64,000 nt of DNA from Sporomusa sp. KB1 (GTDB lineage Bacteria; Bacillota; Negativicutes; Sporomusales; Sporomusaceae), in NCBI RefSeq assembly GCF_007830295.1, contig NZ_VLKC01000002.1, positions 840,940-904,939 of the forward strand, read 5' to 3'. Below the pieces are notes generated by a model. The model saw only the letters and a list, made by a program, of their open reading frames with translations. It searched no databases and was not told the DNA's origin. Below, piece by piece: positions 1-10,506 of the stretch (position 1 is its first letter; each line of letters begins with the position of its first letter). A program made the translations under genes and the position numbers.

Positions 1-1241
1 AAAGAAAACCGTTGAGCTATATCCTTTACCTTCTTTATTTCGTTACAATCGCCAATAATATCATTAAAGCCAAACTTGGCCTGAGAACCTGCTCGCAGGC
101 TTGCCAGAGCATTAATTTTATCTGGATGAACGATTCGGATTACTGCTCCCCGGATTATTTGGGGGTCTTGACTATGCGTACTTCGAATAGTCAAAATGTA
201 GGATTCCTCACTTTTACCAATTTTGAACGTTGTCTCCCGATAACTAATAGGCTCACCACTAGTAAGGGCCTTTGTTATAAACGACTTGTCAGTAAGAAAG
301 TCTGAAATATTTCTACTGATAGCTTCAGAGTGTGTCAGCCTCAATATCCGACTAGCTTTCTGATTAATATGAGTAATATTACCGAATCTGTCCACTGTAA
401 TTAGTCCCTCATCTGTGAATGCCAGGGTAGCTTCCAGCATATTATAGGAAGTTTCTAGGCTCTCATTAACTTGCATTAAATTACTATTGGCAATAATAAG
501 ATTGTCACTGCTCTTTAAAAGTTTTATTTGAGTTTCAATAGCCACACCCATAGCAGTAATAAGGCCAAGGGTATGCAGACTTAGCCTTGGCAAGCTATCT
601 TCCCAGGTGGAATTTGATAAAGCTTTACTTAACAACACCAGGGAGGCAATTACTTCCCCATGTTCATCAAATAAGGGCGTAGCTGAGGCAATATTATTCT
701 GAAAAGCAGCCGAATAATGCTCCGGTCCCAGCAACTGCACCGGTTCCTTTAGATACATACACAGCATGTGGGAGCTGTTGCCCATACTAGTATCATTCAA
801 AATTAATCCAGTTAATGATTTTTGTTTGGAAAATGGAACTAAGCTCTCCCAATCACCCTCCAGGAGAAGTATTATCCCATTTTTATCAAACAAGTATATA
901 ATATAATCAGAATAAAACATTACATATTTAAAGTTTTGGATAATTGAATTGGTAACTTCAATGAGAAGACGGTTTTTTTCTATCGTTTTCTCCAGTGCTT
1001 CGGAATTTAACCACTCTCTAGTTACCAGGGCATTAGGTTTTATACCCCTATCACGCGAGTTTATCCAGGACCTAGCTATTTCCTTGTCAACATATTGACT
1101 ATTTCGGGGGTCTTCTGCATATTCGAAAAAGTTAAGTCTACATTGCTGTATATTTTTCCAGTTCTCCTTGGAAAAGAACTTATCTCTATTGATTGAACTG
1201 AAAATATCATTGATATCCGATTTCTGACAAACTAAGATCAT
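1..1241 (-). CDS. Sigma-54-dependent transcriptional activator, AcoR-type, N-terminal part (cut by window edge)
   Basis: This is the first 413 codons of an enhancer-binding activator; the gene leaves the window just before the Walker A motif. The start is ATG at 1241, preceded by GGAGGTATTTTA. Visible parts in order are an N-terminal stretch with ARSWINSRDRGI, a GAF-like sensor containing LLGPEHYSAAFQNNIASATP, a PAS-like segment (EGLITVDRFGNITHINQKA) and the start of the AAA+ domain (IIGDCNEIKKVKDIAQ). The same blocks occur in the same order in the complete activator at 14474-16561, so the two are paralogues. The ligand is unknown. The shared family suggests activation of sigma-54 promoters in response to a small organic substrate. 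Confidence 0.9.
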   Translation of the reverse strand, partial: MILVCQKSDINDIFSSINRDKFFSKENWKNIQQCRLNFFEYAEDPRNSQYVDKEIARSWINSRDRGIKPNALVTREWLNSEALEKTIEKNRLLIEVTNSIIQNFKYVMFYSDYIIYLFDKNGIILLLEGDWESLVPFSKQKSLTGLILNDTSMGNSSHMLCMYLKEPVQLLGPEHYSAAFQNNIASATPLFDEHGEVIASLVLLSKALSNSTWEDSLPRLSLHTLGLITAMGVAIETQIKLLKSSDNLIIANSNLMQVNESLETSYNMLEATLAFTDEGLITVDRFGNITHINQKASRILRLTHSEAISRNISDFLTDKSFITKALTSGEPISYRETTFKIGKSEESYILTIRSTHSQDPQIIRGAVIRIVHPDKINALASLRAGSQAKFGFNDIIGDCNEIKKVKDIAQRFS

Positions 1242-1489
1242 TAAAATACCTCCATTTCGTCAATAAATCCGTATCAACTCAACAAAGTCATATATACACA
1301 ACTGGAACTAGTCAACTATCTTGCAAATTATGAATCACAATAAAACTGATTGCTGAGTCAAAAACATAGCATCACCCATGGTTTTGATTATTATCATGTG
1401 ATAAAATCCACAGGACTCACTCTGTCGGACAATTAATTTTTTCGCTATAATCTCCGACATTTAATTCCCCTTATTTTTAGTTAAAGTTA

Positions 1490-1665
1490 AAAAAAGGAAG
1501 CCTGATTTACCAGACTTCCTTCGCACAATACGGGCAGGCACGAAAATTACTCTTCATACCCTTCGGTCATCACTTCCACATGGGCAATGATGACTTGGAA
1601 CTCATCTTATGATTATAATCATTCTTGATATGACTATAAAATCCTGCCAGAAATTAATTATTTAA
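1490..1665 (-). ncRNA. Structured leader RNA with terminator upstream of the activator gene (copy 1)
   Basis: Read on the minus strand this gap holds a hairpin GTCATCA...TGATGAC (about 1568-1594), the linker GACCGAA, a hairpin GGTATGAA/TTCGTGCC around the loop GAGTAAT, and a terminator hairpin GGAAGTCTG...CAGGCTTCC followed by seven T residues (about 1493-1520). The same order of elements occurs at 16676-16826, upstream of the paralogous activator, with base changes that keep the pairing. The rest of the gap 1242-1774 shows no gene. It may be a riboswitch-like attenuator or a small RNA; I do not recognise the class. Confidence 0.6.
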
Positions 1666-1774
1666 TTAAAAATATTTTGACAACTGATGGCTTTTGAGAG
1701 ATTGACATTTACGACAGTACTTTATTTCGAAAGTACAACAGAGTTAACCACCTTGCTTTGTTTATCCTGCCGCC

Positions 1775-3748
1775 TTACATCCTAAACTTATTAACAGCTC
1801 CTTGTAACTGCTCTGCCAATTGAGCTAAATGGTGGCTGGAAGCAGATATTTCTTCCATTGACGCCAATTGCTCCTCTGTGGCAGCAGAAATACTTTGTGT
1901 CTGACTAGAAATCTCGCGGCTAAAGGTTTCAACTTCTTTCATTGATTCAACTACTTGTTGACTGGAAGCAGCAAGCTGCTGCATGCCGTCGGCTGCCTCT
2001 TGTGCAATGGAAGCAACCTTTTTTATATGCAGGTCAATATCAGTAAAGGCTTTACCAGCCTGATCAACCACGTCTGATCCTGTTTTTACTTCTTGGGTGC
2101 CGTTAGCCATTGCAATTACAGCTTTATCTGTTTTACTCTGAATATCACCAATGAGTGTTGCAATTTGTTTAGCGGCTTCTTGGGATTGCTCAGCCAATTT
2201 TCTAACTTCTTCGGCTACGACGGCAAATCCCCGGCCCTGTTCGCCTGCTCGTGCCGCTTCAATCGCAGCGTTTAAGGCAAGTAAATTAGTTTGACCAGCA
2301 ATACCGGAAATTGTTTCGACAATTTGTCCAATTTCTTTGGATTGTTCTCCTAGTTCGGCAACAACCTGGGCAGAATTGTCTACAGTCTGCCGGATGCTAT
2401 TCATTTGACTAATAGCACTTGCAACAGCATGATTTCCCTCTGCTGCCGCACTCACAGCCTTAGCAGCAATATCGATTACATTACCTGTTTTAATGGCCTC
2501 TGCATGAGCTCCAGACGCAATTTTTTCTACAAGCACTAGTGCCCTATCTACAACAGTTACCTGATCTCCGACTCCCTGAGCGGTACCTGTAACTGAAGTA
2601 CTTACCTGACCGGCTACTTGCGCTAACTGCTCGGCATTAGCGGTTAGTTCTTGCGAAGATGTGGCGACCTGTTCAGACGATCCGTTGATCTGTTGTACCA
2701 GACCACGTAAATTACTTACCATCGTTTCAAAGGCGTGGGCCAAATGCCCCATTTCATCCTTAGAGGAAATATTGATACTAATCAAAGAGAGATCACCATC
2801 AGCAATGCCCTCAGCTGCATCCTTGAGTTTTTTCAATGGCGTAGCGATTTTAGTCGCCACTATCAACACAATAATGGCGGCGATAAGTAACACAATCAAA
2901 CTTATGGTTAGTGATGTCCAAGTAAATGTATTTAATTTTGCCTTTACTTCACTACTCGGAACATTTACGCCAATTGACCAATTATATCCGGGAATCGACG
3001 CATAAGCTAGATATTTGGTAGTTCCAAGATAGCCGTAGCTTACAATTCCCAGTTCTCCCTTAGTCATCTTTTCAGTAGCTGTTTTTAATTCCGGAGGTGC
3101 ATTAGGGTCAGTCATGCTACTGATCTTGTTGACTAATTCTTTGTTAGGGTGCACTATTATTATCCCATCTCCCCGAATTACATAGGCATACCCCGTATCA
3201 CCAGCTTTTATTTCCAGAACTATTTTTTCGATTTCCCCAATATTAATTAGCGCCACAAGTACACCGGTGATTCGATTTTCAACACGAACAGGAGTCGAAA
3301 TAGCAACTACTAATTGATTGGTTCTTTTCGAAACTACAGGATCAGAAACAACAGCTTCTCCCTTAATCGAGCGTTGGAAATAATCACGCTCCGCTAAAGT
3401 TCCTGTTTCTCCGTTATAATCAACATAATTACCTTTCTCATCGACCCATATAAGGCTTTCGTAAATCTTAGCATTGCTTAATTCTGTGTTCAAATAAGGA
3501 ACGATCGTTTCGCGAGTGCCGTTAGTAATGATCGGCGAACGGGCAAGTGTTGCAATATCCCGCTTATTGCTATCTAACCACCCTCCGATTTGAACGGCAC
3601 TACCTTGCGCTTTACCGGCAAGTTCTGTTTCTACATCTTGTAGTATGATTTTTTCAGCTTGCCAAAAGTTAAGCCCTGCCAACAAGCTTAATGCAAATAT
3701 AAACAGGGTAATAACAATTACCCCAAGTTTTACTCTTATACTGTTCAT
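1775..3748 (-). CDS. Methyl-accepting chemotaxis protein with extracytoplasmic dCache-type sensor
   Basis: A chemoreceptor of 657 residues when started at ATG 3748, which has AAGGGGAG just upstream; a longer in-frame reading to 3874 has no ribosome site. An N-terminal membrane segment (about residues 7-28) is followed by a periplasmic double-Cache-like sensor (about 30-270, with [18 protein letters not shown] and [13 protein letters not shown]), a second membrane segment near 285-305, a HAMP linker and a long signalling domain with the usual hairpin tip ([20 protein letters not shown]). It should signal to CheA. It lies between the activator and the OFA transporter, so sensing a substrate of this locus is possible but is only an inference from position. 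Confidence 0.93.
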   Translation of the reverse strand: MNSIRVKLGVIVITLFIFALSLLAGLNFWQAEKIILQDVETELAGKAQGSAVQIGGWLDSNKRDIATLARSPIITNGTRETIVPYLNTELSNAKIYESLIWVDEKGNYVDYNGETGTLAERDYFQRSIKGEAVVSDPVVSKRTNQLVVAISTPVRVENRITGVLVALINIGEIEKIVLEIKAGDTGYAYVIRGDGIIIVHPNKELVNKISSMTDPNAPPELKTATEKMTKGELGIVSYGYLGTTKYLAYASIPGYNWSIGVNVPSSEVKAKLNTFTWTSLTISLIVLLIAAIIVLIVATKIATPLKKLKDAAEGIADGDLSLISINISSKDEMGHLAHAFETMVSNLRGLVQQINGSSEQVATSSQELTANAEQLAQVAGQVSTSVTGTAQGVGDQVTVVDRALVLVEKIASGAHAEAIKTGNVIDIAAKAVSAAAEGNHAVASAISQMNSIRQTVDNSAQVVAELGEQSKEIGQIVETISGIAGQTNLLALNAAIEAARAGEQGRGFAVVAEEVRKLAEQSQEAAKQIATLIGDIQSKTDKAVIAMANGTQEVKTGSDVVDQAGKAFTDIDLHIKKVASIAQEAADGMQQLAASSQQVVESMKEVETFSREISSQTQSISAATEEQLASMEEISASSHHLAQLAEQLQGAVNKFRM

Positions 3749-3963
3749 TACTACTCCCCTTGAGATCAGTGTGACTCCAAGAATATACGCATTGGTAATT
3801 GAATACTTCACTCTTGATCTTATGTTATCCGAATATCTCCTGATAAAGAACTGGGTGGACCCGGCGAGGTACATAATTTACAGTGTCATTATAAGTTTAA
3901 GTATCTTGCATTAGTAAAATTTCTGTAACTAGCCGGATCTACCCCAAACTATGGTAAACTACC

Positions 3964-5208
3964 TTATTTCGAAATGGTTACTCGGGTTACCACTTTACTC
4001 CGGTTATCTAAAGTTCTAAAAATGAAAGCAAAAACCAGACCTACTATATTTAGACCCAAGGCAATCCAGAAAGCCTGCTCATAAGTTCCAGTAGACTGTC
4101 TAACTGTAGCAGCCGTCATCGGTCCAAAAATTGCTGCTAAGCTAAAACCAATAAATGTAATTCCATAGTTTACCCCGAAGTTCTTTAGTCCATATCTTTC
4201 ACTGATAATGGATGGCATAGTACTCATGAAACCGCCAAAAACAGCCCCAACTCCAATAGCCGAAACAGCAAAACCGGCTACGGAACTTGTAAAAGTCAGA
4301 TTTAACATACCCAAGGCTGAGATGACATACATGATCATAATGGTATTGGAACGGCCAATTTTATCCGATACGGCGCCAAAAATGATCCGTCCCAAGGAAT
4401 TAGATACAGCAACCAAACTGACGAACAGCGCAGCATCCATCGGGTTCAATTTAAACATCTGCTGCCCAATCGGCGAAGCGAAAGCCGTAATCATAAGTCC
4501 TGATAAAGCCCCACAGGTAAGCATAACTAAAACAACCCACCAAGTACTATCCCGCAGCATTTGAGTCCAGGCCATATCGCGAGCTGCTGATTTAGTAGTT
4601 TTAGCTGCAACCGGGGGATTCCAGCCCTCTGGCTTGAAACCTGCCGGAGCATTCTTTATAAGCAAAGAACATAACATAATAACAACAAAAAATACAGCAC
4701 CAAGAATCTTGAAGGTGGTTAGTACACCAAAACTGGCAATCATCGAACTAGCAACAGGGGCAACAATGGTAGCTCCTGAACCATAGCCAGCCGCAACCAG
4801 ACCTGAAGCTAAGCCTCGCTTATCCGGGAAGAACTTCACGGTATTACCGAGTGTTCCTGAATAAACACACCCGCCACCAATACCGGCAAGTACGCTATAG
4901 GTAATGTAGAGCATCTCAACGCTGGACACAAACCCAGTTATAAATAACCCCACACCAAACATAATCCCACCAATGATAACATTCGCCTTTGATCCTAAAC
5001 GGTCTTGAATGTATCCTCCACCGATCATAGCAACCGGACTTAACGCATGGTTAATTGTAAAGGCCAACGCAATGGAGGTTGCAGCCCAACCAAATGTTTT
5101 TCCTAATGGTAAGGCAAATACACTCCAGGCGTATAAAGTTCCAATACAAATGTTAATTACAACCGCGGCACCAAGAATTAGCCAACGATTATACTTTTGT
5201 TCTGACAT
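3964..5208 (-). CDS. OFA-family MFS transporter (oxalate/formate antiporter type)
   Basis: A 414-residue, 12-helix major facilitator. The start YNRWLILGAAVVINICIGTLYAWSVF is cut here to its key part, GTLYAWSVF, which is typical of the oxalate:formate antiporter (OFA) family; motif A is seen as GAVSDKIGRSNT in the second half. Members exchange or import small carboxylates across the inner membrane; the substrate cannot be read from sequence. It follows the 46-residue zinc-ribbon gene on the same strand, and a sigma-54-type promoter lies at 5760-5776, so both may be induced together with the Mo enzyme operon. Confidence 0.88.
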   Translation of the reverse strand: MSEQKYNRWLILGAAVVINICIGTLYAWSVFALPLGKTFGWAATSIALAFTINHALSPVAMIGGGYIQDRLGSKANVIIGGIMFGVGLFITGFVSSVEMLYITYSVLAGIGGGCVYSGTLGNTVKFFPDKRGLASGLVAAGYGSGATIVAPVASSMIASFGVLTTFKILGAVFFVVIMLCSLLIKNAPAGFKPEGWNPPVAAKTTKSAARDMAWTQMLRDSTWWVVLVMLTCGALSGLMITAFASPIGQQMFKLNPMDAALFVSLVAVSNSLGRIIFGAVSDKIGRSNTIMIMYVISALGMLNLTFTSSVAGFAVSAIGVGAVFGGFMSTMPSIISERYGLKNFGVNYGITFIGFSLAAIFGPMTAATVRQSTGTYEQAFWIALGLNIVGLVFAFIFRTLDNRSKVVTRVTISK

Positions 5209-5342
5209 TTTTTTACCCCTTCCTGATTATGAAGTTTTGTTTACTCTTTATTGGCACTAAACTGTCTAACACAAAAACGATATTCCTTAAATGAGCATTG
5301 AATAGATGTTTATTTAAAAATTCTGTATTTTTTTGTTTTTGT

Positions 5343-5377
5343 AAAGGCAGGCCCGTTTATTAACCTGGCCTGCCTTT
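5343..5377 (-). other. Intergenic hairpin between zinc-ribbon and OFA genes
   Basis: Arms AAAGGCAGGCC and GGCCTGCCTTT are separated by 13 bases, a perfect 11-bp stem. In the minus direction the stem is followed by ACAAAAAC, not by a T tract, so it is a poor terminator. It may partly separate expression of the small protein from that of the transporter, or stabilise the upstream mRNA. Confidence 0.5.
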
Positions 5378-5427
5378 ATTAACCTACAGTTCTCGTCAAA
5401 TAAATCATTTACCGAAAACTGATAATC

Positions 5428-5568
5428 TTACTTTTTGTCTTCGTCTTTTGGTAATTCAGTCTTACAAAAAGGACAAACTTTTTGCTTAATACCTGCCATC
5501 GCTGCGATTTTCTTACCACAATTCGGGCATATTGTCGGCTTGGATAATGCTGCTGGTCTAAAACACAT
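5428..5568 (-). CDS. Small zinc-ribbon protein, 46 aa
   Basis: A short gene with a strong ribosome site (AGGAGGTACAATATA before ATG 5568). The 46-residue product carries two Cys pairs, TICPNCGKK at residues 13-20 and KVCPFCKTE at 30-38, a classic four-cysteine zinc ribbon, and a charged tail KDEDKK. Similar orphan zinc-ribbon peptides starting MCFRPA are, from memory, common in Negativicutes and related anaerobes; the function is unknown. It sits about 180 bases downstream of a sigma-54-type promoter and upstream of the OFA transporter. Another zinc-ribbon protein is at 17397-17681. Confidence 0.85.
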   Translation of the reverse strand: MCFRPAALSKPTICPNCGKKIAAMAGIKQKVCPFCKTELPKDEDKK

Positions 5569-5759
5569 TATATTGTACCTCCTTTATTGTTAGTAATGCT
5601 CCCATCGTTTTTGCGTTTTGTTTTCTACCCACCTCCCTTAGCGCTGTTTCGGGTTAATTTCTCATTATCCCTCAAACGTACTAATTTCGGCTTGCTAATA
5701 ATAAAATAGCGATCGCCTGAATAAAAATTAGAATTGCCAATCATTCTTCAAAAGTATTA

Positions 5760-5776
5760 TGCATTAACTATGCCAA
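5760..5776 (-). promoter_or_regulatory. Predicted sigma-54 promoter for zinc-ribbon/OFA genes
   Basis: The minus strand reads TTGGCATAGTTAATGCA. It matches the -24/-12 consensus YTGGCACGRNNNTTGCW with GG and GC exactly ten bases apart. Transcription would start near 5748 and enter the 46-aa gene at 5568. The rest of the gap 5569-6002 shows no gene. The match is weaker in the -12 box (ATGCA) than the sites at 13391 and 14149. Confidence 0.6.
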
Positions 5777-6002
5777 CCTATTGCAGTCACAGATAAACCC
5801 GCGTATTACAAGGATTAGTCTCTATTTTTCCTGCCGCTTACTAGTACCTGCAGGATCTCGTTTTGAGATTTAAAAACCTTTGCATAAAAGCTCGCAAATC
5901 AGAAAAATCAACTGATATAAGCTACTTTTTTTTGAAAATCACAGTATCATTTTAGGATTTTCACAAATACCTGCCAGCACTATTTTTACTATTACAAATC
6001 AT

Positions 6003-7436
6003 TTAGAAATTATAAGGATCGTGCCTGTAGCTTTGCGATCCTTGATTCAAAGCTTCAGCCTTATTTTCAAATCGCTTGCCACTTCGACAACAAAATACCC
6101 CTACAATACAAATTGCGGTAAATACAATATAAGCAGTCCGAAAACAAGCTACTAGCATTTGATCATAGCTCGCCCTATCGACCCCATCTAGGTAAACCGA
6201 CATAACCAACGTCACAATAGCCATACTTATTGACTGCCCAATATTCCGCATAGTTCCCGCTATCGATGAAGCAACTCCATAATCATTCTTATCCACAGCC
6301 CCCATAATAGCGCTATTATTAGGTGCTGCAAATAAAGCAAATCCGACCCCCGCAATCACTAAACTACCTACAATTAACAAAAGAGACATTTCTGAAGTAG
6401 TAAAGATGAATGAGAAGAGTCCTAATGCACTCAGCGCCATACCATAGGAAGTCACTATATGTGGATCAAAATGATCGGCTAGATATCCACCAAAAGGAGC
6501 TAACAAGGCCGTTACTAACGGCTGAGAAATCATAATCAGGCCAGCTAAATAGGAATCACATTTCATAACAAGTTGGAGATGAAGTGATACAAGAAATGCT
6601 ATCGCAAATGTAGCGCTATAGTTGATCATAGCTGCTAAATTACAATAAACAAAAACAGAGTTTTGATGGAAAACCCCCATCCGGAGAAGCGGACAGTCCT
6701 GCTTTGACTCATAGATGAAAAAAAGTGCCATAAGTACTAAACCCAGAAACAGACAATACTTTGCCCCTTCCATTTGAGCCAATGATGAAAAACCATATAA
6801 CGACAACACAAGAGCTAATACGTAGCAAATACTTCCCAGAATATCAAAAGATTCCCCTTTAGCCCCTATCCACTCGCCCTTCAGATGCCAAGCAGCCAGC
6901 AAAGTTGCTACTACACTTGCAAACCCAGTCAAATAAAAAATAATTCTCCAGCTGAAATAGTGATTAATCACTCCACCGAGAGAAGGCCCCAGTGATAGAC
7001 CAATGTATGCAACTGCGGTACAGAGGCCTAATGCTTGCCCTCGCCTATGAGGTGGGTAGATAGCTGTTATGATAGCCATGCCGGTACTATAAATCATAGC
7101 ACCGGCGATTCCCTGACATATTCTAAAAAAGATCATCCACCCTATAGACCAAGCCGCTCCTGATAATAAAGTAAAAAAGGAAAATAAAAACATCCCTGTT
7201 ACAAAGACCCTTTTCCGTCCAATATTGTCGCTTAGTTTACCGAATGGAAGCAAAAAGGCAGCAGTAGCAAGTGAGTAGCCTGTTACTAACCAGCTAAGAA
7301 GCAATGTCTGGCTGAAAAATTCAGTGCCAATGGCTGGAATGATAAGATTAACAGCACTGGTCATAAAAGGGGTTAAAAAATAGGCTGCCATTACAACAAC
7401 TGTTGCTGTTTTTTCCATTGTAAGTTGTAGTTTCAT
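6003..7436 (-). CDS. DHA2-family MFS transporter (EmrB/QacA-like)
   Basis: A 477-residue membrane protein of the drug:H+ antiporter-2 type. Motif A is present as GKLSDNIGRKRVF after the second helix, and motif C-like glycine/proline-rich text (YIGLSLGPSLGGVI) follows in helix 5. The start ATG 7436 is preceded by AAGAAGGA. It is the last gene of the minus-strand run from the Mo oxidoreductase, 48 bases after the permease gene. In that context it may export a product or a toxic substrate, but the family covers many drugs and metabolites. The tail (FENKAEALNQGSQSYRHD) is hydrophilic. Confidence 0.85.
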   Translation of the reverse strand: MKLQLTMEKTATVVVMAAYFLTPFMTSAVNLIIPAIGTEFFSQTLLLSWLVTGYSLATAAFLLPFGKLSDNIGRKRVFVTGMFLFSFFTLLSGAAWSIGWMIFFRICQGIAGAMIYSTGMAIITAIYPPHRRGQALGLCTAVAYIGLSLGPSLGGVINHYFSWRIIFYLTGFASVVATLLAAWHLKGEWIGAKGESFDILGSICYVLALVLSLYGFSSLAQMEGAKYCLFLGLVLMALFFIYESKQDCPLLRMGVFHQNSVFVYCNLAAMINYSATFAIAFLVSLHLQLVMKCDSYLAGLIMISQPLVTALLAPFGGYLADHFDPHIVTSYGMALSALGLFSFIFTTSEMSLLLIVGSLVIAGVGFALFAAPNNSAIMGAVDKNDYGVASSIAGTMRNIGQSISMAIVTLVMSVYLDGVDRASYDQMLVACFRTAYIVFTAICIVGVFCCRSGKRFENKAEALNQGSQSYRHDPYNF

Positions 7437-7484
7437 GTTTATTTTCCTTCTTTGTAGACTAGCTTCGCTTTATCACTAATTTCC

Positions 7485-8858
7485 TTAGAATCTAAGGCGG
7501 CCCCAAACATAAGCGAAAACAATCCCCTCAATAAAAAACAGCAAGCTATAGAGCCAATTCCACCGTAAGGCAATATCGAATGTCCGGCAGTTAATAAATT
7601 TAGCCAGTGTAAGAACAATCCCGGCAAAAGGAGAAATTATATAAGAAATACTGCCGCCTAAGGCCAAGCATAAGGCTATGGAAACAGGTGCAATCGGCAG
7701 TTGTATTGTTGTGAGTATCTGACCAAATAACACAATGGAAACAAAGGGATGAATTCCCGCAATTGCACACAAAATCATTAGTATCGGAACCAAAACCATC
7801 GACCACAGTCCCATTGCATTAGCGATAACCTGCAGCGTAGGCTGAATAAGATCAAATAATCCAGCTTGTTGGACAGCCGTAGAAAATATCCCCATTGCAA
7901 CGAATAATGGGGCCAGATCAACTGCCTTTAGCAATCTGTTCTGCCAATATGCTCGTAAGGCCGCCTTAAAACTTGGCCGTCTTACAAAAAAAGCAATCCA
8001 GGTTAAAACAACAATGAGGCCTGCAAGCATAATCTGGTTAGTACTTGAACCCACATTCATTTTTGCAAATAGTATTGTACCAGCAATAAGACTCAGCACA
8101 ACCAGAATGATATGATAAGCCTTTCCCCGAGTGGGTGCATCGCTTAGCTTGCTGTCACTTCCGTACTCGCCTACTATAGTTCGCTCAGCAGATAAGTTCA
8201 GTTTCCGTTCTATACTATAGGAAGTGACAATACCAATCAGACTCAAAATCAAACCGGGAATAACTAACTCCAGCCAGCCAACCCCTGTTGCTTGTACCAC
8301 TAATAATAAATTAATTGCGCCCGGCGCCCATAGGACAACTAAGGCATAACTGCGTGAAATAGCCGTTGAAATAAACCGCTCATAATTGCTTACGTTACGT
8401 TTTAACGTTTTTTCCAACAACGAAATCATTACCGGAATGGTCCCAAATGACAAAAAACTTGAAACGATATGGGTAACAATGGTAGCCAGTAAAAAGAGTC
8501 CCGCCTCTCCCTTGTGTGCCTTTAATAACCAATACTGCATAGCCGAATTGTAACCACCGACTTCAATCGGAATTGAAAACATTTGCATAACAAAGAGTAT
8601 TGAAATTACATTCATCATTGAATTAGTCGCCATAACCCAGATAGTAAACGGCTGTCCAGAATAAAGAAGCAGAGTCAATCCCCCAAAAAGAAACACCAAC
8701 GTTACTCCTTTAAAAACTTTGCCCATAAGCATAATACTGGACACCAAAACAGTAATAACCACTACAAATTCTAGTTTTGATAAATCATTCCTAATAAATG
8801 GAGCCACAAGATTTATCACAGTTAAAAACATCATTGCACTTTTACAGAGAAACGGCAC
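7485..8858 (-). CDS. Polytopic membrane permease, ion-transporter superfamily-like
   Basis: A protein of about 457 residues with 10-12 hydrophobic segments and a short charged linker in the middle (about 240-260). The two halves and the small-residue stretches (SFLSFGTIPVMISLL; GGSISYIISPFAGIVLTLAK) resemble carboxylate or anion permeases of the IT superfamily (DcuC/ArsB/CitT-like fold), but I cannot assign a family. The reading frame opens upstream at 8882 (GTG), yet the only good ribosome site, AAGGAAG, lies before GTG 8858, which I prefer. It lies between two MFS genes of the Mo enzyme operon, with a hairpin element in its leader. Confidence 0.65.
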   Translation of the reverse strand: MPFLCKSAMMFLTVINLVAPFIRNDLSKLEFVVVITVLVSSIMLMGKVFKGVTLVFLFGGLTLLLYSGQPFTIWVMATNSMMNVISILFVMQMFSIPIEVGGYNSAMQYWLLKAHKGEAGLFLLATIVTHIVSSFLSFGTIPVMISLLEKTLKRNVSNYERFISTAISRSYALVVLWAPGAINLLLVVQATGVGWLELVIPGLILSLIGIVTSYSIERKLNLSAERTIVGEYGSDSKLSDAPTRGKAYHIILVVLSLIAGTILFAKMNVGSSTNQIMLAGLIVVLTWIAFFVRRPSFKAALRAYWQNRLLKAVDLAPLFVAMGIFSTAVQQAGLFDLIQPTLQVIANAMGLWSMVLVPILMILCAIAGIHPFVSIVLFGQILTTIQLPIAPVSIALCLALGGSISYIISPFAGIVLTLAKFINCRTFDIALRWNWLYSLLFFIEGIVFAYVWGRLRF

Positions 8859-8905
8859 GCTATCCACTTCCTTCATTATCACGCTGCCAGCATGCTAATG
8901 CATAA

Positions 8906-8942
8906 TGCCATAACGGTCCCATTAAAGGGACCAGTCATGACA
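8906..8942 (-). repeat. Conserved hairpin element, copy 1
   Basis: TGCCAT-AAC-GGTCCC-ATTAAA-GGGACC-AGTC-ATGACA: two stems separated by an asymmetric internal loop AAC/AGTC. The second copy is at 10507-10546. Both lie about 40 bases after the stop codon of the preceding minus-strand gene in the same operon. No T tract follows on either strand, so this is not a simple terminator. Confidence 0.7.
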
Positions 8943-8978
8943 CTTTAGCCATATACTATTAATTTATCAACTTACCGC

Positions 8979-10367
8979 TCAGTCAGCCTCTCCACAAACC
9001 ATTTTTATACGAACTTCGGTATTTTCTTCGGCAAGTTGGTCGAGGGATTTTCCTTTAGTCTCTTTTTTAACAAAGAGATAGGCGGCTAATCCACCGATAA
9101 CTGCCGGTATAATATAGAATAAAAATGACATCTGAGGGCCTAGGTTCATTGCCATAATTAACCCAGCCACCATAGGTGCCAAGGCCCCTCCGAGCCGACC
9201 AAAGGCCTGGCACCAGGATACCCCTGTATTTCTAAACTCTGTTGGGTAACTCTCTGCCATCAGAGGTTGTACAGCGGTAATCGCATAGTTAATAGCAAAA
9301 CCCATAAATATATTGGCCGCCAGGATGACTGCAAAATTACTGGGAACGAAAGCCATAATTAAAATAGAAGCACCACCAATAAAATAACTGCAAATGAGAT
9401 TTTTTCTGCGCCCAATGATTTCAGCGACAATGCCAGTCGAAGCATTGGCAAGTACTGCGGCAGCATTATTGGCAATTGCCAGCCCATAGGCAGACGATAG
9501 TTTTAAACCCTTTTCTAACATGAGAGAAGGCAGCCAGGCATTAATTCCATAAACAATGAAGCAACCACAAAAATATGTGAGCCAGATACCGGCAGTTGCT
9601 AACCTATAGTCTTTGGAAAAAAGAGCTTTAGGGCCGACAACCTTGGACTTTGACGGCACAATCAAAGAATTAGGATCCCAATCAGTTACTTTTCCAGTGG
9701 CGATTCTTTCAATATCTTGGAGAACCTTTACGGCGTCTTCCTTCCGTCCTTTATTAGCCAGCCAGTGAGCAGACTCGCGCATTTTGAAATGCAGGAAAAT
9801 GGCATATAAAAACGGTATTCCTCCTATTAAATAGCAAAGCCTCCACCCATATAAAGGCACAACGAATGTGGGTATAAGGCCGCCCAGCACCCAACCAACA
9901 ATCATCCACGCCATACCAAATGTTATAAATAGGGCCCGGCGGTTGGTCGGCGTAGTCTCTGAAAACATTGTTGTTACAACAGGAATGCAAGCGCCTAGCC
10001 CAACTCCAGTCAACACGCGAAAAAAAGCATACCATTCAAAACTCTGGACAAAGTAGATAGGAATGGTTAACAGTGAATACGCGGCAATTGAGTAGATCAA
10101 TGTTTTCCTTCTACCAATTTTGTCAGAAATGATGCCGGCAAGCGCTCCCCCGATAATCAAACCGAAGAGACTCCAGGAAGACAGACTACCGGTTTGTACT
10201 TTGCTTAACGCCCATTCAGCAGATATTTGCGGCATAGTGTAAGAAACAACCATGTAATCGTAGCCATCGAAAACCATCGACATACCGAGAAAGAAAAAGA
10301 TAGACCAAGTAAATTTATTAACCCCGAAAGAATCAATTACTTCTGAAATGGTAAAGTTGCTCGCCAT
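8979..10367 (-). CDS. MFS transporter, aromatic acid:H+ symporter (AAHS) type
   Basis: A 462-residue major facilitator. The first helix carries the acidic motif DGYDYMVVSYTMP, characteristic of aromatic acid/H+ symporters such as PcaK-like proteins, followed by motif A (GIISDKIGRRKT) and later VAEIIGRRKN. The start ATG 10367 follows GGAAGGAGAATAAA. It is third in the operon after the Mo oxidoreductase and its Fe-S subunit. It probably imports a carboxylated aromatic or similar organic anion; the neighbouring enzyme may act on that compound. Substrate identity is inference. Confidence 0.88.
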   Translation of the reverse strand: MASNFTISEVIDSFGVNKFTWSIFFFLGMSMVFDGYDYMVVSYTMPQISAEWALSKVQTGSLSSWSLFGLIIGGALAGIISDKIGRRKTLIYSIAAYSLLTIPIYFVQSFEWYAFFRVLTGVGLGACIPVVTTMFSETTPTNRRALFITFGMAWMIVGWVLGGLIPTFVVPLYGWRLCYLIGGIPFLYAIFLHFKMRESAHWLANKGRKEDAVKVLQDIERIATGKVTDWDPNSLIVPSKSKVVGPKALFSKDYRLATAGIWLTYFCGCFIVYGINAWLPSLMLEKGLKLSSAYGLAIANNAAAVLANASTGIVAEIIGRRKNLICSYFIGGASILIMAFVPSNFAVILAANIFMGFAINYAITAVQPLMAESYPTEFRNTGVSWCQAFGRLGGALAPMVAGLIMAMNLGPQMSFLFYIIPAVIGGLAAYLFVKKETKGKSLDQLAEENTEVRIKMVCGEAD

Positions 10368-10506
10368 TTTATTCTCCTTCCGTTAGCACGTTGCGCACCT
10401 AAATATTCTAAAACTACTGATAATTATCCACATAGAAAATACTCAATCCCAGTTGTCATTATATTGATGACGCTAGCCTATGCTGAATGGTTACACTTAT
10501 AAGAGT

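Noticed and set aside
12..305. Plus-strand frame of 97 codons
   Set aside because: It lies antisense to the well-supported sigma-54 activator and has no ribosome site or family resemblance.
1501..1620. Possible c-di-GMP riboswitch because of CGCACAATA text
   Set aside because: The remaining GEMM motifs are absent and the text is on the strand opposite to the foldable leader.
7439..7627. Minus-strand 62-codon frame
   Set aside because: It overlaps the end of the permease gene in another frame, without its own support.
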